Source: Nitrospirota bacterium (GTDB taxonomy: Bacteria > JACPQY01). From it: a DNA stretch of 64,000 nucleotides. The stretch spans positions 62,001 through 126,000 of the forward strand of contig JACPQY010000008.1 in assembly GCA_016190245.1 (NCBI GenBank), read 5' to 3'. The notes under the pieces were generated by a model. That model had not been told where the DNA came from and did not search any database. It worked only from the letters and a program-made list of their open reading frames with translations. Made by a program: the position numbers and the translations under genes. Of this stretch, positions 17,448 to 24,369 are shown piece after piece. Within the stretch, counting starts at the first letter, position 1. Each line of letters opens with the position of its first letter.

Positions 17448-18709
17448 TTCTCGGCAAACCTGGTCCTGTCCTTTTGTTCGCGCAGCTCGCGCATCATGTG
17501 TTCCAGCTCGAGGCGATGCTTGGCGAGCTCATAGAAGCCGTGCCACTGGGTGAAATCCGGCCCCATCATGGAAGCGCCCATTCGGGCCCGGCGCCCCTCG
17601 TGGTGCCAGAACTCGAAGAACTTGAACTCGATCTCCTCGTCGAACTTCTCCTCCGTCAAGTATCCCCCCTTGTACAACTGATCCATCGCCTCCTTGATCG
17701 GTTTGAAGTAGTCGTCGTTGTAAAGGCCGATGACGTTGTCGAATTGGACATAGTGGTTCTCCACCCAGTTTTTCGAGTGGCACGAGAGGCACACCTTCTT
17801 CATCCGCGTTCGCTTGCCTTCCCAGTCATCCGTCTTGATGGTGAGAGGATGTTCCAGTTCCCAGGAGAGGCGGTCACTTACGTTGTGGGTGGTCTCCAGT
17901 TCGCCGAGGCCCGACATGTGGCACGTGGCGCACGTGGGCGCCCGGTAGTGTTGGGTGTCCCACGCCTTCCCGGCGACCTCCATGTCCCAGGACCGGCCTT
18001 CCGACGCGTAAATGACCCCGTGCTTCGATTCCATGTAGATCTCGTACTGCGGATGGTCGGGGCCCATGTGGCAGGTGCCGCACGTTTCCGGTTTCCTCGC
18101 TTCGGCCACGGAGAACCGATGGCGGGTGTGACAAGCGGAGCACGACCCGCGGCTGCCGTCCGGGTTGATGCGGCCGATACCGCCGTTCGGCCACGTCTGG
18201 GGATCGAGCTTCCCGTTCTCGGCCTTGACGAGCGAACCGTGGCACTTCTCGCATCCCATGACGGCGGCGGCTTTGCCTTCCACTTTGTAGGCGAGGGCAT
18301 CGTCGCCGGCTCTGTCTCCCTCGAGGTTCAGGAGGAATGAAACCGCCTTGGCGTGGAGCGACTGATTGAACTCGGCCACCTGCCTCGGATGGCAGCGGGA
18401 ACAGTCCTTGGGACTGACCACGGCCGAGATGTAGGCCCCTTCGTGCGCCCTGGCGTCCGGGTCGGAAGGCGCCGCCTCGTGGCAGTCGATGCATGTGACC
18501 TCGGCCTTCGCATGAAGGCTTCTCTCCCAATCGTGGACGATGCCGGGGGACGAGCGCTCGTGGCAGACCTCGCATTTCTCCGACACGATCTTCTGGTGTG
18601 CGAACCGGTCGCGACTGTCCGCCGAGGCGGACCGCAAGGGAGTCGCCAGGGCCGCGAGGAGGGCGAGCAGAAGTTGCGACAAGACAATGAGTGCGGTTCG
18701 GGTCGGCAT
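17444..18709 (-). CDS. Octahaem c-type cytochrome, hydroxylamine oxidoreductase-like
   Basis: A 421-residue periplasmic protein. A signal peptide ends near SASA (about residue 30). Eight CxxCH motifs follow in order (CEVCH, CIDCH, CSRCH, CEKCH, CSACH, CGTCH, CATCH, CLSCH), with extra His residues as distal ligands. All eight are canonical, unlike NrfA or octahaem nitrite reductases, which carry a CxxCK haem. The C-terminal helical part (GLYNDDYFKP, MGPDFTQWHGFYE) matches the HAO family. Where a Tyr cross-links the catalytic haem in oxidising HAO, this protein seems to have Phe (GPDFTQW), so a reductive role (nitrite to hydroxylamine or ammonia) is plausible. The start at 18709 was chosen at the signal peptide; the frame is open upstream but overlaps the cytochrome gene before it. 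The tetrahaem quinol dehydrogenase upstream is its likely electron donor. Confidence 0.88.
   Translation of the reverse strand: MPTRTALIVLSQLLLALLAALATPLRSASADSRDRFAHQKIVSEKCEVCHERSSPGIVHDWERSLHAKAEVTCIDCHEAAPSDPDARAHEGAYISAVVSPKDCSRCHPRQVAEFNQSLHAKAVSFLLNLEGDRAGDDALAYKVEGKAAAVMGCEKCHGSLVKAENGKLDPQTWPNGGIGRINPDGSRGSCSACHTRHRFSVAEARKPETCGTCHMGPDHPQYEIYMESKHGVIYASEGRSWDMEVAGKAWDTQHYRAPTCATCHMSGLGELETTHNVSDRLSWELEHPLTIKTDDWEGKRTRMKKVCLSCHSKNWVENHYVQFDNVIGLYNDDYFKPIKEAMDQLYKGGYLTEEKFDEEIEFKFFEFWHHEGRRARMGASMMGPDFTQWHGFYELAKHRLELEHMMRELREQKDRTRFAEK
18617..18632. repeat. Dispersed palindrome, copy 2 (in signal-peptide coding region)
   Basis: GTCCGCC-GA-GGCGGAC, a perfect 7-2-7 inverted repeat within the first codons of the octahaem cytochrome gene. 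It could form an mRNA hairpin near the ribosome binding region. Confidence 0.75.
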
Positions 18710-18969
18710 CCAGCCTTCGCAGCCGGAGCTGCTCCCGCCTTCGCGACTCGTGCTACGCAGCGAGCCTACTCCGCCGACCCCTGCGCGTACCTTGGCCCAG
18801 GAGGGCCTGGTCCCGCGCGGTGTGGCCCTGTCCGCCGCGGCGGAGAAGGCAGGGCAATGTGACCGTGGCCCGCCTGCCGGGGCGGCGCGGGCAGGTAGGG
18901 GCGGCCTGGGCCGCCCGGTTGACAGGATAGGCACGCCTATTCCGTCACACCGCCCACGTACGAAGGCAC
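18710..18969. other. Palindrome-rich gap inside the amt-cytochrome operon
   Basis: About 260 bp separate two cytochrome genes of an otherwise overlapping operon. The gap holds ATAGGC-AC-GCCTAT (18927-18940), GGGCGGCC-TG-GGCCGCCC (18899-18916) and TCCGCCGCGGCGGA (18831-18844, palindrome copy 3). I see no gene. It looks like an extragenic repeat insertion or an mRNA-processing/stability region that could set different levels of the two cytochromes. Confidence 0.6.
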
Positions 18970-19500
18970 TCATGTCCGGTCCCCCTTGTCCACGTGGACG
19001 AGGTTCTCGTGGCAGTCCAGGCACGTGGAGTTCGCTCGACCGTTCAGGAACGCGCGGTGGGCGATCAGGCCGCCCTTGGGCAGCGCCGGAGGAAGGAGAT
19101 CCTTGTGGCATTCCCGACAGGAATCGGGGTGAATGTTCCGCACGGCCTGCCGCCTCCATTCCTCGCGATCCATTTCGGCGGGGTCCGACAGGACGTGCAC
19201 GACCGAGTCTTTCACGCCCTGCATGATCTTGGCTCTCCACCGGTCGACCGTGCCCGGCGGAAGATGGCAGTCGGCGCACTCCGCCACGACGCCGCGGTCG
19301 TTCACCGCATGGGATGACTCCCGGTACTGCCGGTAGGATTCGCCCATTTCGTGGCACGAGACGCAGAAACGCGTCGTGGACGAATAGTGGAAGGACCAGA
19401 GGGTGACCCCGTAGGAGCCGGCGACAAAAGCGGTCGTGGCCGCTGCGATCACGGCGACTTGTCGCTTGCCGGGCCACAATTTCGGCGAGATCGTCTTCAT
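18970..19500 (-). CDS. NapC/NrfH-type tetrahaem cytochrome c quinol dehydrogenase
   Basis: A 176-residue protein with one N-terminal membrane anchor (about residues 15-35) and four haem motifs: CVSCH followed by EM (the NrfH-type Met ligand), CADCH, CRECH and CLDCH. Proteins of this family oxidise membrane quinol and pass electrons to periplasmic reductases such as NrfA or HAO-type octahaem cytochromes (CycB/NrfH role). The ATG overlaps the ammonium channel stop by 4 bp, so translation is coupled. The octahaem gene follows after a 260-bp repeat-rich gap. Confidence 0.9.
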   Translation of the reverse strand: MKTISPKLWPGKRQVAVIAAATTAFVAGSYGVTLWSFHYSSTTRFCVSCHEMGESYRQYRESSHAVNDRGVVAECADCHLPPGTVDRWRAKIMQGVKDSVVHVLSDPAEMDREEWRRQAVRNIHPDSCRECHKDLLPPALPKGGLIAHRAFLNGRANSTCLDCHENLVHVDKGDRT

Positions 19501-20822
19501 TGATACTTGGTCGTTTGCAATGGGAATTCGGGGTAGGCGGAAGCGGAGTGCTCCGAGTAGTCCAACCCCGCGAGTTCGTTTTCCCTGTCGACTCTCAGCC
19601 CGATGGCCATCGCAATCAGCCTGAAGACAAAGTAGGAAAGGCCGAAAGCCCAGATGAAGGCGAGGGCGGAGCCGAGGAGTTGGATCAGGATGTTCTTGGG
19701 GCTGAAGAGCTCGCCCGTCTTGAAGAACCCGACGGCGATCGTCCCCCAGACGCCACAGACGCCGTGGACGGATACGGCGCCAACCGGATCATCCATGCGT
19801 CGCCTCTCGAGGAACAGCACCGAATGAACCACCACGATGCCGGCCGCGATGCCGATGACCACCGCCCACACGGGTTCCACGGTGGCGCAACCAGCCGTGA
19901 TGCCCACGAGCCCGCCGAGCGTGCCGTTCAGTGTCATCCCGACGTCGGGCTTTCCGAACTTGAACCAGGAGGTGACCATGCTGGACACGGCGGCGGCCGC
20001 GCCGGCCAGGGTGGTGTTGATGAGCACCTGCGCGATCTTCCCGTCCCCGGAGAGCGTGTTGCCCGCGTTGAATCCGTACCAGCCGAACCACAGGATCAGG
20101 GTTCCGAGCGCCGCGAGGGGGAGGTTGTGGCCGGGAAGCGGGGATGCCCTCCCGTCGTCTCTGAATTTCCCGATTCTCGGCCCGAGCACGAGCGCACCGG
20201 CGAGTCCGGCCCAGCCTCCAATGGCGTGAATCACGGTCGAGCCGGCGAAATCCACGAAACCCAGGTTGGAAAGCCATCCGTCCCCGTTGTAACTCCCGCC
20301 CCACACCCAACTGCCGAAGACCGGGTAGATGAACGTGGACATGGCGACCGTGAAAAGGAGCGAACCGACAAAGCGCGTCCGCTCCGCCATCGCGCCTGAA
20401 ACGATCGCGGCAACGGAGGACACAAACACAAGCTGGTACATCCAGAACGCGAACAGCCAGGGGTCCTGGTTCTGGGCGTAGTCGTGCAGAAAGAAACCGT
20501 CCGTGCCGAAGAGCCCGTTCGTCGTTCCGAACATCAGGCCGAACCCGAATGCCCAGAAGGCGATGGCACTCACGGCGAAGTCCATGATGTTTTTCATGAT
20601 CGCGTTGACGGCGCTTTTCGCCCGCGTGAATCCGATCTCGACCAGGCTGAAGCCCGCCTTCATGAAGAAGACCAGCACGGTGGCCACGCAGATCCACACG
20701 ATGTCGAGGTTGGCCTGGACGTCTTCCGATGTGGTGGGGTTGGCCGCGCGGGCGGCATGGGCTGCATCCGCCGCGAGGAGCCATGCGGCAAGAATCCACC
20801 CGAAGACGGCGGGACGACTCAT
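19497..20822 (-). CDS. amt: Ammonium channel/transporter (Amt/MEP/Rh family)
   Basis: A 441-residue integral membrane protein. It has a signal-like first helix ending at AHA, then eleven transmembrane helices of the Amt fold. The pore histidine pair is present (STVIHAIGG and AVSVHGVCG), as are AGFSLVEIGF, DFAGSTVIH and GFNAG. The C-terminal tail has the typical ENELAGLDYSEHSASAY segment that communicates with GlnK. No glnK gene is adjacent. ATG 20822 was chosen because Amt similarity begins there and an upstream sigma54 promoter gives a transcript start near 21116, ruling out the longer open frame to 21188. It is the first gene of a probable five-gene operon with the cytochromes. Confidence 0.93.
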   Translation of the reverse strand: MSRPAVFGWILAAWLLAADAAHAARAANPTTSEDVQANLDIVWICVATVLVFFMKAGFSLVEIGFTRAKSAVNAIMKNIMDFAVSAIAFWAFGFGLMFGTTNGLFGTDGFFLHDYAQNQDPWLFAFWMYQLVFVSSVAAIVSGAMAERTRFVGSLLFTVAMSTFIYPVFGSWVWGGSYNGDGWLSNLGFVDFAGSTVIHAIGGWAGLAGALVLGPRIGKFRDDGRASPLPGHNLPLAALGTLILWFGWYGFNAGNTLSGDGKIAQVLINTTLAGAAAAVSSMVTSWFKFGKPDVGMTLNGTLGGLVGITAGCATVEPVWAVVIGIAAGIVVVHSVLFLERRRMDDPVGAVSVHGVCGVWGTIAVGFFKTGELFSPKNILIQLLGSALAFIWAFGLSYFVFRLIAMAIGLRVDRENELAGLDYSEHSASAYPEFPLQTTKYQ

Positions 20823-20867
20823 CGCCCCGAGTCGCCCAAGCACGATGCCCTTGGGGTTCTTGATTCC

Positions 20868-20889
20868 GTCCCCGCCGGTCGGCGGGGAC
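20868..20889 (-). promoter_or_regulatory. Leader hairpin 46 bp before amt
   Basis: GTCCCCGCC-GGTC-GGCGGGGAC is a perfect 9-bp stem with a 4-base loop in the predicted long 5' leader of the amt operon. No U-run follows, so an attenuator is not proven; it may control stability or translation. Confidence 0.5.
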
Positions 20890-20974
20890 TTCGCTCGAAC
20901 AATACCGCGCTGTGTGCAGGCCACGCCGCTCCGCCGCACTCGGAGTGTGCAGGCTTCGGGCACTCGAAGACGTG

Positions 20975-21054
20975 TCCTGGCCTGCTTTCCTTTCGTGGCA
21001 CGTGGACCTTGCTCTCGAAGCCGCAAGGTCCACGGGCTTCTTGCCCAGGTGTCG
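20975..21054. repeat. Dispersed ~80-bp repeat, copy A
   Basis: Nearly identical to 63098-63177. It contains an internal hairpin GTGGACCTTG / CAAGGTCCAC (10-bp stem). It lies in the leader between the sigma54 promoter and amt. A reverse-oriented, internally deleted relative is at 39845-39910. The family resembles non-autonomous extragenic elements. Confidence 0.75.
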
Positions 21055-21125
21055 AGAAGCTCATTGTCCTGGGTGTTCGATGGGTTGGGCATCGTGCAAT
21101 CCGAATCATCATCGACAATGGTGCG

Positions 21126-21143
21126 TTGCAAGGCCCGTGCCAG
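21126..21143 (-). promoter_or_regulatory. Sigma54 (-24/-12) promoter for the amt operon
   Basis: Minus strand reads CTGGCACGGGCCTTGCAA, an exact match to the consensus TGGCACG-N4-TTGC with GG and GC separated by ten bases (GG at 21141/21140, GC at 21129/21128). The predicted transcript start is near 21116, giving a ~294-nt leader before amt. The upstream neighbour encodes a sigma54 activator. Confidence 0.85.
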
Positions 21144-21181
21144 CCGTTTTGACCACGTGGGAGCGCCCCCGCGCAACAATC

Positions 21182-21198
21182 CTGTCACGGGGTGACAG
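21182..21198. promoter_or_regulatory. Candidate activator-binding palindrome (UAS)
   Basis: CTGTCAC-GGG-GTGACAG, a perfect 7-3-7 inverted repeat centred about 74 bp upstream of the predicted start. It contains TGT-N9-ACA, one base short of the classical NifA site TGT-N10-ACA. It is a likely operator for the adjacent NifA-like activator; binding is inferred. Confidence 0.55.
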
Positions 21199-21241
21199 AC
21201 ATGAGGCGGCCTGACGCAGACCGACCTCGCGCGGAGGAGAG

Positions 21242-22924
21242 CTATGCGACCGAAACGTCGCGCACGGCTACGTGGTACCGTCGGATCCGATAGCGGAGCT
21301 GGCGCGGAGACATGCCGAGTTTCCTGGCCGCGGCCGCCTGGTTCCCCTTCGTTTCGCGTAGCGCCTCCGCGATGACCCGGCGCTCGTAGGACTGGATGGG
21401 TGGGAGGGCCGCGCCCTCACCACCCTGCTCGGCGGCCGTTTCGCCTGGGGGAACCGAGGCAGGGTTTGAAAGCGGGGCCGCACTCGGCCCCGGCATCAGC
21501 CGCCCGTCCGTGGGACGGTCTGGTGGGCCGAGTACGTACGCCCTGCAAGGCTCCGCGCAAAGCGTACGGCCTTCCTGCGTCGGCAGGAGGAGTCGCTCGG
21601 CCTCGATCGAGCCCCCCGGCAGGAGCACGGCGAGTCGCTCGGCCAGGTTTTCGAGTTCGCGGATGTTGCCCGGCCAGGCGTGCGCCTCGAGCTTGCGAAG
21701 GGCCGCCGGTGTCCACCTGAGATTCTTGCCGTACTCCTTCGCGAAATGGCGCAGGAAGTGCTCCGCAAGCAGCGGGATGTCCTCCCGGCGGTCGCGCAGC
21801 GGCGGGAGGACGATGGGGACCACGTTGAGCCGATAGTAGAGGTCCTCGCGGAACTCACTCCGCGCGACCATCTGCTCGAGATTCCGGTTCGTGGCCGCGA
21901 TGATGCGGACGTCCACACGCACCCCGTTTGTTCCGCCGACCCGCTCGAAGGCGCGCTCTTGGAGGAACCGGAGAAGCTTGACCTGCGTGGCCGGTGGGAT
22001 TTCGGCGATCTCGTCGAGGAAGAGCGTGCCCCCGTTCGCCTCTTCGAGAAAACCCCGCTTGCGCTCGTGGGCGCCGGTGAAGGCGCCCTTCTCGTGCCCG
22101 AACAGGCCGGTCTCCAGGAGCGTCTCGGGAATGGCGGCGCAGACGACTTTCACGAAGGGCCGGGTGGAGCGATGGCCGTCCGCATGGAGGGCGCGCGCGA
22201 CCAACTCCTTCCCGGTTCCGCTCTCGCCCCGGATGAGGACCGTCGCCCGGCTGTTCCGAGCCCGCTCGATGGCCTCGAAGACGGGGGCCATGCTGGGGCT
22301 GTCGCCCAGCATGTCTTCGGCACTGCGGCGGCGAGTCCGTCCTCGCCCGGACACGCGGGGGGGGGGCGAGACCCCGTTGGCGACGGAAGGGAGTTCGCCC
22401 GCGTTCAACCACGCATGACCGAGAAACCGGGCAAGCGTTCGCAAAACCCGCATTTCGTCCCGCAGCGGGCCGTGACGCTCGACCATTCGATCCACGCCGA
22501 GCGCACCGACCACTTCACTCCCCGCCCGAATCGGCACGCTGAGGATGGCCATCCTCGTGCCGGGGTCCCATCCGCTCGCACGCGCGACCCGGCACAAGTC
22601 CGGCTCTTGCGAGAGATCGGGCACTACAAACGGACACCCCGTCTTCACAACCGTCTCCATGATCTGCCGGCCGACGGGACAGGCCGGGTCGCCGCCCGCC
22701 CCCAGAGGACTCAGCCCGCAGGAGCAACGGACTCGAACGATTTCATCCGTGTCCGATTTCGACGCGTAGCAGGCCCGGCTGAAACCGAGAAAATCCACGA
22801 GGACGCCGAGAAAAAGATTGAGTCGTCGGTCGAACGGCTCAGGCCCGAGAAGGATTCCAGCCGCCTCGTGGAGGGTGGAAACCTCCCGGGCTCTTCGATC
22901 CAACTCCCGACGTAGCTCAAGCAC
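21242..22924 (-). CDS. NifA-like sigma54-dependent transcriptional activator (GAF-AAA+-Fis HTH)
   Basis: About 560 residues from the preferred GTG at 22924. An N-terminal GAF sensory domain resembles NifA (GCPFVVPDLSQ, ILSVPIRAGSEVVGALGVDR). The AAA+ domain has Walker A GESGTGKE, the sigma54-contact GAFTGA, Walker B GTLFLDEI and PGNIRELEN. A linker with LCAEPC (a CxxxC pair) precedes a Fis-type helix-turn-helix (GNQAAAARKLGMSPRQLRYR). The frame is open to an ATG at 23206, but a sigma54 promoter at 22941-22956 predicts transcription from about 22930, and GAF similarity starts just after 22924. The start is therefore uncertain (GTG 22924 or TTG 22903). A ten-base tract (22357-22366) lies in the GAF-AAA linker. 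It probably activates the amt-cytochrome operon downstream. Confidence 0.88.
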   Translation of the reverse strand: MLELRRELDRRAREVSTLHEAAGILLGPEPFDRRLNLFLGVLVDFLGFSRACYASKSDTDEIVRVRCSCGLSPLGAGGDPACPVGRQIMETVVKTGCPFVVPDLSQEPDLCRVARASGWDPGTRMAILSVPIRAGSEVVGALGVDRMVERHGPLRDEMRVLRTLARFLGHAWLNAGELPSVANGVSPPPRVSGRGRTRRRSAEDMLGDSPSMAPVFEAIERARNSRATVLIRGESGTGKELVARALHADGHRSTRPFVKVVCAAIPETLLETGLFGHEKGAFTGAHERKRGFLEEANGGTLFLDEIAEIPPATQVKLLRFLQERAFERVGGTNGVRVDVRIIAATNRNLEQMVARSEFREDLYYRLNVVPIVLPPLRDRREDIPLLAEHFLRHFAKEYGKNLRWTPAALRKLEAHAWPGNIRELENLAERLAVLLPGGSIEAERLLLPTQEGRTLCAEPCRAYVLGPPDRPTDGRLMPGPSAAPLSNPASVPPGETAAEQGGEGAALPPIQSYERRVIAEALRETKGNQAAAARKLGMSPRQLRYRIRRYHVAVRDVSVA

Positions 22925-22940
22925 TCCGAAAACACTACAC

Positions 22941-22956
22941 CGCAACTGCCGTGCCA
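22941..22956 (-). promoter_or_regulatory. Sigma54 (-24/-12) promoter for the NifA-like gene
   Basis: Minus strand TGGCACGGCAGTTGCG matches TGGCACG-N4-TTGC with exact GG-N10-GC spacing. The predicted start is near 22930, only a few bases before the GTG at 22924, so the mRNA would be nearly leaderless or use TTG 22903. A perfect NtrC-type box lies about 124 bp upstream. Confidence 0.7.
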
Positions 22957-23045
22957 CACGCGCGAGAGGCTTCGGGTGTAACTCCAGGTGATGTTTTGGG
23001 ATTGGCAACGGCCGCTCGAGACAAAGGGCCTGGCCCGCGGACAGA

Positions 23046-23062
23046 TGCACCCGCTTGGTGCA
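23046..23062. promoter_or_regulatory. NtrC-type binding box
   Basis: TGCACC-CGCTT-GGTGCA is a perfect inverted repeat equal to the enteric NtrC consensus TGCACC-N5-GGTGCA. It is centred ~124 bp upstream of the sigma54 start of the NifA-like gene and ~267 bp upstream of the divergent cyclodeaminase-family start. It implies nitrogen-limitation control; an NtrC gene itself is not in the window. Confidence 0.65.
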
Positions 23063-23095
23063 TGGCGCACAAACCTGCGGCAAGCGATTCGCCTC

Positions 23096-23105
23096 GGGGG
23101 GGGGG
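23096..23105. repeat. Ten-base G tract in divergent promoter region
   Basis: Homopolymer G10 between the NtrC-type box and the start of the cyclodeaminase-family gene, one of ten such exactly ten-base tracts. The rest of the ~390-bp divergent region holds no gene that I can support. Confidence 0.7.
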
Positions 23106-23176
23106 TGAACGCGCAGGCCGATAAACGCCCCAGTTCTCCGAACTGCTGCTTCCTTGGATTGCTTCTCCGCCGGCTG

Positions 23177-23192
23177 GTCCGCCACGGCGGAC
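23177..23192. repeat. Dispersed palindrome, copy 4
   Basis: GTCCGCC-AC-GGCGGAC in the divergent region between the NifA-like and cyclodeaminase-family genes. Confidence 0.75.
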
Positions 23193-23320
23193 TGGCGGAT
23201 CGCCATGTGACGCCCCTCTCCTGTCGTCGCGAGCCCCGACTGGGCGCGGCGATCTCGCGTCAGGGCATTCCGGGCATCCGTCTTCGAGAACTTCCGGAAT
23301 CCGGGCTACAATCGGATGAG

Positions 23321-24310
23321 ATGGAGATCAAGGTCAGGGTGCTTGGGAGCCGGGATCTTCGCCAAGTGGCACGGATGCGAGAGGTGATGGAAGCGGTGGA
23401 GGGTGCCTTCCGGGCGTTAGCGAAGGGCGAGGCGCAGATGCCGTCCAAGTTGTACGTGAGCCTCCCCGAGCACGAGGGCGATTTCCGAGCGATGCCCGCC
23501 CACCTGCGCCATCTAAACGCCGCCGGGTTGAAATGGGTGACGTCCTACGCGCGCAACACGAGCGTCCCGGCGGTGATGGGCGTGTACATCCTGAGCCGTG
23601 CCGACGACGGCCGTCCGCTCGCGATCATGGATGGGACGTATCTCACCGGTCTGCGCACCGGCGCCGCTGCGGGCGTTGCGAGTCGCGCGCTCGCTCGGCC
23701 GGAGTCGGCCGTGTTCAGCTTTGTCGGTTGCGGTCACCAGGCGCGCACGGCCTGGGAGGCCCTGCGAGGGGTGTTTCGTCCCGCCGAGGTCCGGCTGTTC
23801 GACCTGAATCCTCAGAAGGCCGAGGAGATGGTGGGCATTCTCAAGGACGCCGGACTCACGATCAAGATGTGCCGCTCGGTGACCGAGTGCGCGAAGGGTG
23901 CGGACGTGCTCACCACCACCACGCCGTCCCGGAGGCCGGTCGTGGCCGAGGTCGACATCTTGCCGGGCACACACATCAACGCGATGGGAGCCGATGCGAA
24001 AGGCAAGCAGGAGCTCGATGCGGCCATTCTGAAGCGGGCTGTCGTTGTGATTGACGACTGGGACCAGGCACTCCACAGCGGCGAAGTGAACGTCCCGCTT
24101 TCGGAAAGGCGTCTCACGCGCGACGACATCCGGGCCTCGCTCGGGGAGATTCTAATCGGGCACCGCCCCGGCCGCCGCGATCCCAGCGACGTGACGGTTT
24201 TCGACTCGACCGGCCTGGCCGTCCAGGACCTCGCCGTGGCCCACCTCCTCTACACGCTCTGCGTGGAAGCCGGCCTGGGTGCCCAGGTGGAGCTCTACTC
24301 GGAGCCGTAG
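23321..24310 (+). CDS. Ornithine cyclodeaminase / mu-crystallin family enzyme
   Basis: A 329-residue NAD(P)-dependent enzyme. The substrate half has MPSKLYVSLPEHEGDFRAMP, LKWVTSY and GLRTGAAAGVASR. The Rossmann half begins FSFVGCGHQARTAWEAL, and INAMGADAKGKQELD carries the catalytic Asp region. The family includes ornithine cyclodeaminase, alanine dehydrogenase and imine reductases, several of which release or fix ammonia; the exact substrate is unresolved. ATG 23321 starts the conserved region, though the frame is open upstream. It is divergent from the nitrogen-type regulator and shares its upstream region with an NtrC-type box, so a nitrogen role is plausible. Confidence 0.85.
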   Translation: MEIKVRVLGSRDLRQVARMREVMEAVEGAFRALAKGEAQMPSKLYVSLPEHEGDFRAMPAHLRHLNAAGLKWVTSYARNTSVPAVMGVYILSRADDGRPLAIMDGTYLTGLRTGAAAGVASRALARPESAVFSFVGCGHQARTAWEALRGVFRPAEVRLFDLNPQKAEEMVGILKDAGLTIKMCRSVTECAKGADVLTTTTPSRRPVVAEVDILPGTHINAMGADAKGKQELDAAILKRAVVVIDDWDQALHSGEVNVPLSERRLTRDDIRASLGEILIGHRPGRRDPSDVTVFDSTGLAVQDLAVAHLLYTLCVEAGLGAQVELYSEP

Positions 24311-24369
24311 GCCACCGCTCGGGCGTTTTCAGCCATCAGCGACCGCCCCTCTCCCGCGCGACCGAAGCC

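Noticed and set aside
18710-19477. Upstream extension of the octahaem cytochrome
   Set aside because: Out of frame with the tetrahaem gene it overlaps; the signal peptide marks the start at 18709.
20996-21012. TGGCACG...CTTGC in the dispersed repeat as a sigma54 promoter
   Set aside because: GG and GC are 12 bases apart; the same spacing occurs in the other repeat copy.
20823-21188. Upstream extension of the ammonium channel
   Set aside because: Amt similarity starts at 20822 and the sigma54 start site lies inside the extension.
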